A stretch of 64,000 nt of DNA from Nicotiana tabacum. Lineage: Eukaryota; Streptophyta; Magnoliopsida; Solanales; Solanaceae. The notes below the pieces were generated by a model, which did no database searches, was not told the DNA's origin, and saw only the letters and a program-made list of their open reading frames with translations. The stretch spans positions 105,841,157 to 105,905,156 of the forward strand of contig NC_134089.1 of NCBI RefSeq assembly GCF_000715075.1, given 5' to 3'. Position numbers and translations under genes: made by a program. Below, piece after piece: positions 56,701 to 64,000 of this stretch. Position 1 is the first letter of the stretch, and the number at the start of each line of letters is the position of its first letter.

Positions 56701-57939
56701 TTTCGTACCCTCCTCCTAATTGGCCAACTCACCTATTCCGTGTTGATGCAACTTTGGGAACCTCTTTTCTTTTTTGTTGAAATAACTGTTAAGGAAGGAG
56801 TATACTACTGATGCAAAAGGCTTGAACTATATTTGGGCTTTATGGAATATGCGCTTATCAAGAAGTATCCTACTGATGGCTGGGCAATAATCTCAAAGTA
56901 GGAAAATAATTCATGAATATCGTAGCTTGCTTTAGGTGAGCTATAATAAATTGTCATAGCTACGGGTACAGTTCCCGTAACGTATTTGTGGCACCTAATT
57001 TCAAATTAGTTTTAATAAGAATATTCATAGTTCATTTAATTTTGAGGTGTGCCATTCATACATTTGAATCATATAACCTATGACCCTCATATTTATAATT
57101 TAGATACTAAAACAGTGAATCTCATAGTTTATTTTAGGCACATAATTAAACTATTACAACTACGGGTACAGTTCCCGTGATGTGGTTGTGATACTTGATT
57201 TTTAAATCAGATATAAGTAGGAATATCTTTAGTTTGCCTTCAAAAAAAATTACAATCCTTTTCTTTTAAAATAATTTGAGGTGCGCCATACACAAATAAA
57301 ATCCATAATCTATGGCCCTCATATTAATTATCTTAACTAGTGTAAAAAATACCGTGAACTTTCATAGTTTGTTTTAGGTGCGTTAATTAAATAATTGTCA
57401 TAGCTACGGGTACGGTTCCCGTGACGTGGTCGTGACACCTAATTTCTAAAAAATTCGGGGGTATATTTATGTGACCCGGCCACAATTAGTCTTGTTATTA
57501 AAATAAACATGTTGTAAGTCGTGGGTACGGTTCCCTTGACATGATTCGCAATGTGTAATCAGTAATTAGTTGTATAATAATTGGATTATTAAAAGCGGTT
57601 TTAAAGGAATAAAATGCACATAGGTTTTAAAATGTTTTAAAATCAGATAAATAGGCCAATAATAATAGTTGAACGACCGTGCTAGAACCACAGAACCCGA
57701 AAATGCTTAACCCCTTCTCCCGGGTTAACAGAATTCTTTACCCGAATTTCTGTGTTTGCAGACCATAAATAAGAGTCAACTTCCTGGATTCGGAATTTTA
57801 AATCGGTGACTTGGGACATCATAAACTATCCCAAGTGGTGACTCTGAATTTTAAATAAAATAATTCCGTTTCGATTGTCACTTAAATTGGAAAAACTCCC
57901 TTATACCCCTTCCGGAGGTGTGAAAAAGGAGGTGTGACA
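53764..57939 (+). mobile_element. Solo LTR of Tat type (4176 bp) inside gag, TSD ACAAC/GCAAC
   Basis: It begins TGTGAGCACGTGATTTTTGC and ends AAGGAGGTGTGACA, like the LTR at 6192-9110. Flanks are ACAAC (53759-53763) and GCAAC (57940-57944), one base different. Removing the LTR and one flank rejoins the gag frame, which confirms the boundaries. A hairpin-like word (CGGG-TACRGTT-CCCG then TGAC) occurs four times at about 56963, 57163, 57406 and 57522, inside larger duplicated blocks. This makes the right half repetitive. Open frames inside are chance. Confidence 0.93.
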
Positions 57940-58402
57940 GCAACATCTGAAAAAATTTCATGTTGATTTATGTCACACAAAGACAACCAAATGTGACACC
58001 AGAAGAAATAATGTTGTTGTTGTTTTCATTCTCAGTAAAGGGATAGGCTCAGACTTGCTCAATTCGCTCCCCATAAACTCCATCACTACTTGGGAGGAAT
58101 TAGTCAAGCGGTTTTTGAATAAATTATACCCACCCAATAAGACTGCCAACCAAGTTGATGAGATATTGAGCTTCAAGCAGAAACCAGCTGAAACATTGCA
58201 AGAGACGCGAGAGAGATTCAAAGGGATACTAGTTAAGTGTCCATACCATGACATTCCAGATTAGATGTTGGGATATAGGTTTTACATGGGATTGGCAGAC
58301 AACTTGAAAGCCAACGTTGATGCTTCAGCAAGTAGAGCATTTTTAGCAAATCATTCAGAGAGTGTAAGGTTTTTCTTGATAAAATGGCTCAAACCTCAAG
58401 AT

Positions 58403-59068
58403 TAGGAATGTTCGAAAAAACCCAAAAATCGAAAACCGAACCAAACCGACCAAAAAACTCGATACTTTTTAGGTTTGGTTTGGTTTTGGTTTTAATCAAA
58501 AAATAACCGAAAAAATTGAACCAACCCGACTATAAAAGTAGCTATTTAAATTTATTATTACATCTATATATGTATATTTTGATATAAAGTTTCTAAAATT
58601 TTATGGTACATATTAGCCATTTGTATTTTTAGTCTAGTTTTTTCTATTATAATCATCTAATTCTTTGCCTTTATATTCTAGTTTGATTGGTAGTTTTCTT
58701 TTGCTAAGTAAAAGAATTTATTTCATGTTAAAAATAATCGATTTTTAATTGAGTACTTAAATTATTCATCACTATTTGATTCAATTATCATCAATATATC
58801 TTGGTAAATGATATATTTCTCAAAGAACAATTGATTTGATAGTGTTACGTTGAAATATAGTCGCCGAAATATGCGTTTGGTAGTGTATGTCTCATATTTA
58901 AGAAAAAACCCCGATAAATAACTGAAAAATCGAAAAACCGACAAAAATCGAATCGATAAAAAATCGACTTAATTGGTTTGGTTTGGTTCTAATATTTGAA
59001 AAACCGACTTACTTGGTTTGGTTTCTTTTTATGGAAAAACTGACCCAACCGAACCATGAACACCCCTA
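58403..59068. mobile_element. hAT-like MITE (666 bp) inside gag, TSD CTCAAGAT/CTCAGGAT
   Basis: It begins TAGGAATGTTC and ends GAACACCCCTA (reverse complement TAGGGGTGTTC). The 8 bases before (58395-58402) and after (59069-59076) match at seven positions, the 8-bp duplication typical of hAT elements. Subterminal sequence is rich in AACCGAACC and the inverted GGTTTGGTT. Gag homology resumes at the junction. No transposase. Confidence 0.9.
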
Positions 59069-60099
59069 CTCAGGATGGATGACAAGGGACTCTATAATCA
59101 CTCTGATAGTTCACTCAGTAGCTCTAGACACAAACAACTCCATGGCTGAGAATATGGCTACTATGATGACGCAATTGGGTATCCTCACCAAAAAGATTAA
59201 TGAGTCAGGCCAAAAGCAGGTGCACATAGTTGACAGGACAAATGGAGTATTATGCACACCATACATTAACCAACTATATGTATGATTGTGTAGTGGTGAG
59301 AGTAACAATCAGAACTATCAAGAGATTATGAACTATATGGGAAATTACGGAGGCCAGAGGTAGGGTGGTCAGAATTGGGGGGCAACATAATCAGCAATAC
59401 AGACCAGCACAATAGCAGTACAATAACAACAACAATCCTGGAGTTATGCGACCACAGAGTCAAGTCGTTCCTTAACAAAGGCAACATTGATAGAATTAGT
59501 AAAATCAGTAGCTAGCTTATCAAAAGCCTAAATAACAGATAGTGAGACAAGATGATGGGTTGCCTGAAATTAAAGGAATGCTGCAATAACTGATTAGGAT
59601 CCAATAGAAAAATGCAAGAGAAAGTCGAAGCACATGGCTCGGCGATAAAAGACATTGAGATTCAATCGGGGAAGATATCTATGGCTCTGAATAATCGTCC
59701 TAAAGGGACGTTACTTGCGGACACACATGTCAATCTGAAAGAGCAGGCCCAAAGCAGCTCAAGGCGGTGAGTCTGAGAAACGATAGGGATCTTGATCTAT
59801 AGCAAGGAATGGCTCGCGAAAGCGGACCCATTAAGGTACTCGTGCTAGTACCAATTGAGGTAGATGAGTCAACCGAGCTAACATAATTAAAAGTGCATCT
59901 AGCCCAGGAGGAACTAAGCAAAGAGAAAGAGGTTGCAAAGGAGACTTTTAAAATGCAAGAGAAAGCAGTAGAAAAAGAGTCTGAGCAGGATCTAACTCAT
60001 GTCACAGGAAAAAAACGACTGCTAACACCCTTCCCGCAGAGGTTGGCCAAATATCAAAAGGATGAGTAATATAAGAAATTCATGGTGATTATGAAGAAG

Positions 60100-62814
60100 A
60101 TTCAGGTGAACATTCCATTGATTGATGGCTTGAGGGAGATGCCCGGTTATGCATAAATGATGAATGAATTGATGTCTCACACGTTCGACTTTCAAAACTT
60201 AGAAACTGTGACATTGACTCAAAGAAGATGGGCACAAACCTTCCAGAGAACATCAAAGAAGGCTGAACCCCATCATGAAATAAGTAGTGAAGGAAGAAGT
60301 GATCAAATGGTTAGATGCAGGAATATTCTTTCCCATATTTGACAGCAACTAGGTCAGCCCAGTTTAATGTGTGCCAAAGAAGGATGAAATGACTGTAGTG
60401 CAAAATAAAACAACAAGTTGATCTTAACAAGGACAGTCACGGGATGACAAGTCTGTATGGATTACATAAGGTTGAATAAGGCCACCCGAAAAGACCATTT
60501 CCTGCTGCCTTTCATTGATCATATGTTAGATACATTGGTCGGGAGATCCCACTTTTACTTCCTGGATGGATACTCGGGGTATAACCAGATCTCTATTGCC
60601 CTAGAGGATAGAGAGAAAATGTTGTTCACCTATTCTTATGGCATGATAGCCTTTCAGAGAATGTCGTTTGGACTATACAATGCATCCTCCACGTTCCAAA
60701 GGTACATGATAGCCATCTTCACATATATGATAGAGAACATAATGGAGGTTTTCATGGATGACTTCTTAGTGGTGGGGAACCCATTCGATGACTTTCTTAT
60801 GAATTTAAAAAGAGTATTGAAGATATGTATGGAGACTAATCCAATACTGAGCTGGGAAAAATGACATTTCATGGTACAAGAAGGTATAATCTTAGGACAC
60901 CTAGTGTTAAGTAAAGGCATTAAGGTAGACCATGCTAAGGTTTATGTAATTAAGAAGTTGCCTCCACCCACTTCCTCAAGGCCATAAGAAGTTTCCTTGG
61001 TCACGCCGGCTTCTACACGCGGTTTATAAAAGATATTTATAAAATTGTTAACCCTTTATGTAAATTGCTTGAAAAAGATCACTCCTTTATGTTTTCTAAT
61101 GACTGCACTTTTGAGGAATTGAAGAAGAGGCGGGTGACTGCACCAATCATAGTGCCACCTGACTGGGAGAAACCTTTTGAGCTGATGTGTGATGCAAACG
61201 ACTTTTGCTGTGGGAGCAGTTCTTGGGCGGCGAAAAGATAAAGTCATGCATCCAATCTACTTTGCAAGTAGAACCTTGAGTGGTTCCCAACAAAATTACA
61301 GTGACCGACAAGGAGATGCTCAGTGGTGTTCACATTTGACAAATTCAAGTCATACCTGATAGACTCGAAGGTAATTGTTTATACTGACCATGCTGCTCTC
61401 AAGTACCTAATTGAGAAGGAGTCAAAAACGTGCCTGATTTGATGGGTGCTACTGCTGCAAGAATTTGACTTGGAAATTCGTGACCGAAAAGGAACGAAGA
61501 ACCAAGTGACTGATCACTTATCTAGGCTGGAATAAGCAGAGAAGAAGGTTGAGGTGGAAGATATTATGGAGACCTTCCTGGATAAACAATTGTTGGCCAC
61601 GAACCTTGAGGTAGAGCCATGGTATGTAGACATTGCAAACTACATGGCGAGTGGTATTGTCCCCTATGACCTTTCCTCTGTTCAAAATAAAAAGTTCTTC
61701 CATGACTTTTGCACTTATTATTAAGATGAGCCTTATCTGTTCAGGATTTGTGTTGATAACATGATCCGGATATGTATCCCCGAGACAGACGAATCTTCTA
61801 TTTTGTAGGCTTGTCACACATCCCCATATGGTGGCAATTTTGGGGGAGTAAGGACAGCCGCAAAAGTGTTGGAGTCGAGCTTCTATTGGCCAATATTGTT
61901 CAAAGATGCACACCTCTAGGTGAAGGGTTGTGATGAATGCCAACGGATCGGGAATATTTCTCGCCGACATGAGATACCCATAAACCTAATTCAAGAGGTG
62001 GAAGTGTTTGATATATGGGGAATCGATTTCACGGGGCCTTTTGTCAGGTCAAATGGCAATAAGTACATACTTGTAGCTATGGACGGTGTGTCAAATGGAT
62101 GGAAGTAGTTACACTCCCTACAAATGATGCAAAGGGAGTCACTGGTTTTTTGAGAAAGATTATATTCACCCGGTTTGGCACCCCAAGGGCAATAATCAGT
62201 GATGGAGGCACTAACTTCTACAATCGAGCATTCGCAAATTTGTTAGAAAACTATGGTGTTCACCACAAAGTTGCCACCCTATATCATTCACAAACAAGCG
62301 GGCAAGTGGAGGTGTCGAATAGAGAAATAAAGAGTGTGTTAACAAAGACCGTGAATACTACAAGAACGGATTGGGAAAATAATTTAGATGATGCACTCTG
62401 GGCATATCGTACCGCCATTAAAACTCCAATTGGCATGTCTCCATATAAACTGGTGTTTGGGAAAGCATGTCACTAACCCGTGGAGTTGGAGCATAGAGAT
62501 TTGTGGGTATTGAGGAAACTGAATCTTGATATGGAAATAACGGGTACAAGTAGAGTCACAGAGTTGCACAAGCTTGATGAGTTTCGTTACCAAGCCTTTG
62601 AGAGAACAAGGCTATATAAGAAGAGAATGAAGATGATGCATGACAAAAATATCCTTTAGCAAAATTTTTAAACCTGGAGATGTAGTATTGCTATATAACT
62701 TAAGATTGAAATTATTTCTAGGTAAGTTGTAATCTAGATGGTCAGGACCATTTAGAGTAGTGCAGATGCTCTCAAATGGAGTTGCAGAAATTGAGTCCGA
62801 GGATGGGACGATCG
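60100..62814 (+). pseudogene. Athila-like pol remnant (RT, RNase H, integrase)
   Basis: The reverse transcriptase segment 60457-60864 has DYIRLNKATRKDHFLLPFID, FLDGYSGYNQISIA and the catalytic VFMDDFLVVG. RNase H is near 61375-61540, ending in a [13 protein letters not shown] segment. Integrase starts with a CDEC zinc-finger half (61930), then [11 protein letters not shown] (first D), [12 protein letters not shown] (second D) and [15 protein letters not shown] (E). [14 protein letters not shown] and HRDLWVLRKLNLD follow, typical of the Athila clade. Stops and frameshifts between blocks (for example near 60865, 61440, 61736 and 62108) abolish function. It is cut at 62814 by another LTR. Confidence 0.87.
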
Positions 62815-64000
62815 TGTCATGACCCAAACCTATGGGCCGCAACGGGCACCCGGTACCTTACTTAAACGAGTACCTACGTAACATATCATACTATCATAGG
62901 TAAATGATCCAGATAGGCTGTCATGAGTTAGGTACAATAAAACATGGAGAAATACTCGACATTAAACGATCCAACATGTAATCCAAACTTATACATATGA
63001 CATACGGTCCTATAAGGCCAAAATAATCACTCGTATACTGAACATAGACCGACAAGGCCATACAATCTTTTACGTACATGACATCTATCTACAAGCCTCT
63101 AAGGATACATAATTGTCATAAAGGTCGAGACAGAGCCTTGCCATACCAAATAATATACATCTAAATCATACTGACCAAACAAGTAACTCCAGAGCAAATT
63201 GAGTGCACCAACATCTTCCGTTGAGCTGATCGCCTACTTGGAGGACTCTCAACCTCTCTATCGAGACCTGCGGGCATGAAATGCAGCATCCCCAGGAAAA
63301 AAAGACGTCAGTACGAATAATGTACCGAGTATGTAAGGCACATCAATAAGTACATAACAGACATGGAAGGAATATAGAGTAAATGACTCAACTTGTAAGT
63401 CTTGATAACTCCGTAAATCATGAAATAAATAGTGCCATGCATATGTGTATGATTGTCATGTCGTGCATAGGTACATGTTTCATAACATCATCAGGCCTCA
63501 GAGGGCATCGCATCATATCATCTCGGCCACTGTGGGCAAAATCATCAATGTATACCAACTGATCAGGTGGTGGTGCGTATATAACACCGTAACATTTTTT
63601 CATATACCATATATATATGCATATATAACGCCATCTGGTCATGGGTCAACGCATATGTATAAATGCATGAAATGCATAAGAAATATGTTAATAAGATTTT
63701 TTTTTCTGGAATGCCATAAAAAATCAATATGCCTTTCAGATAAACTTTATCAAATACGTATTTTTCTGAGACCCATAAACAGAAGATATAATAATAATAA
63801 TTCACATGGGGAACCAAGAATATAGACACCCCTAGTATTTCTATGAATAGAGTCATTTATGAAAGTTGCCTATTTTGCTCGTTTCATTTGTATATTATAG
63901 ATCATGCCAAAAAGAAAGAAGGTATAGCCTTAACATACCTGGAGTAGGGAAAAATCCGTATGATATTCTTGGAAAAGGTTGCACAGTACTCCCTTAGAAT
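62815..64000. mobile_element. Start of another LTR retroelement, right end outside window
   Basis: TGTCATGACCCAAACCTATG begins at 62815 and interrupts the integrase tail of the Athila-like element. The TGTCATGACCC start is shared with the + strand ends of the chromovirus LTRs, but the body differs (GGGCCGCAACGGGCACCCGG). The rest to the window end is non-coding, with (TA)-rich patches and repeated CATCATATCATC-like stretches. The target site would be GATCG (62810-62814), but the partner end is not in the window. Orientation is not certain. Confidence 0.6.

Larger units (their letters stand above)
53382..59290 (+). pseudogene. Athila-like gag, split by a solo LTR and a hAT MITE
   Basis: The first part starts at ATG 53382 (MPRNYSRTGE) and runs, with stops, to 53763. 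The second is 57940-58402, with SITTWEELVKRFLNKLYPP and KQKPAETLQETRERFK, the conserved capsid-type region of plant gag. The third is 59069 on, with NNSMAENMATMMTQLGILTK. Each junction is explained by an insertion: a solo LTR (53764-57939) and a MITE (58403-59068). Between 59290 and 60100 the reading frame is too degraded to follow, though gag-tail NNQNYQ-like and acidic segments are visible. Not functional. Confidence 0.82.

Noticed and set aside
63445..63825. 126-codon open frame near the right end
   Set aside because: AT-rich LTR sequence with an open frame on the other strand as well, and no recognisable motif.

Overview
This is plant nuclear DNA from a repeat-dense intergenic landscape around a small island of low-copy genes. 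The genes are split by GT-AG introns and encode plant-specific families (an ULTRAPETALA SAND protein and an LSD1-type histone demethylase). The repeat families, namely Tekay-type chromoviruses with 2.9-kb LTRs, Tat elements with TGTGAGCAC LTRs, and a plant-transposon-protein (Transposase_32) element, match what I know from Solanaceae. Nicotiana or a close relative is my best inference, not something the sequence proves.

Layout. Bases 1-24960 are one nest of LTR retrotransposons. A minus-strand Tekay-like chromovirus (14940-24960) is interrupted by a Transposase_32 LTR element (9111-14939), which is apparently interrupted by the 3' part of a Tat-like element (1-9110). A solo LTR with a perfect 5-bp target duplication (21877-24803) sits inside the chromovirus LTR. 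Bases 24961-26816 hold two PIF/Harbinger-like MITEs, one inside the other, and a perfect 34-bp palindrome. Bases 26817-30507 are another solo LTR. Bases 30574-43552 are an LTR-internal-LTR-internal(truncated) chromovirus array sharing its middle LTR, and that LTR carries a solo LTR of the Transposase_32-element family (41418-42928).

The gene island is about 44251-51985. It contains an intact three-exon ULTRAPETALA-like gene on + (44918-46471) and, facing it tail to tail, an intact two-exon LDL2-like lysine-specific histone demethylase gene on - (50232-47563). A SINE lies in the demethylase intron, abutting the splice donor. In Arabidopsis, ULT1 is a trithorax-group factor that promotes H3K4 methylation, and LSD1-type enzymes remove H3K4 methyl marks. 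The pair therefore joins two chromatin regulators of opposite sign.

Bases 52043-62814 are an Athila-like Ty3/Gypsy element on +. Its gag is split by a solo Tat-type LTR (53764-57939) and by a hAT-like MITE (58403-59068). Its 3' end is cut by a further LTR running off the window (62815-64000).

The least ordinary signal is in the LTRs. Equivalent positions of different LTR copies carry tandem or clustered short words of unrelated sequence, and nearly every word is a small inverted repeat. One array shows paired (compensatory) base changes that keep the hairpin. A second class of palindromic words sits just upstream of the LTR TATA box or inferred transcription start. These are described as separate findings.
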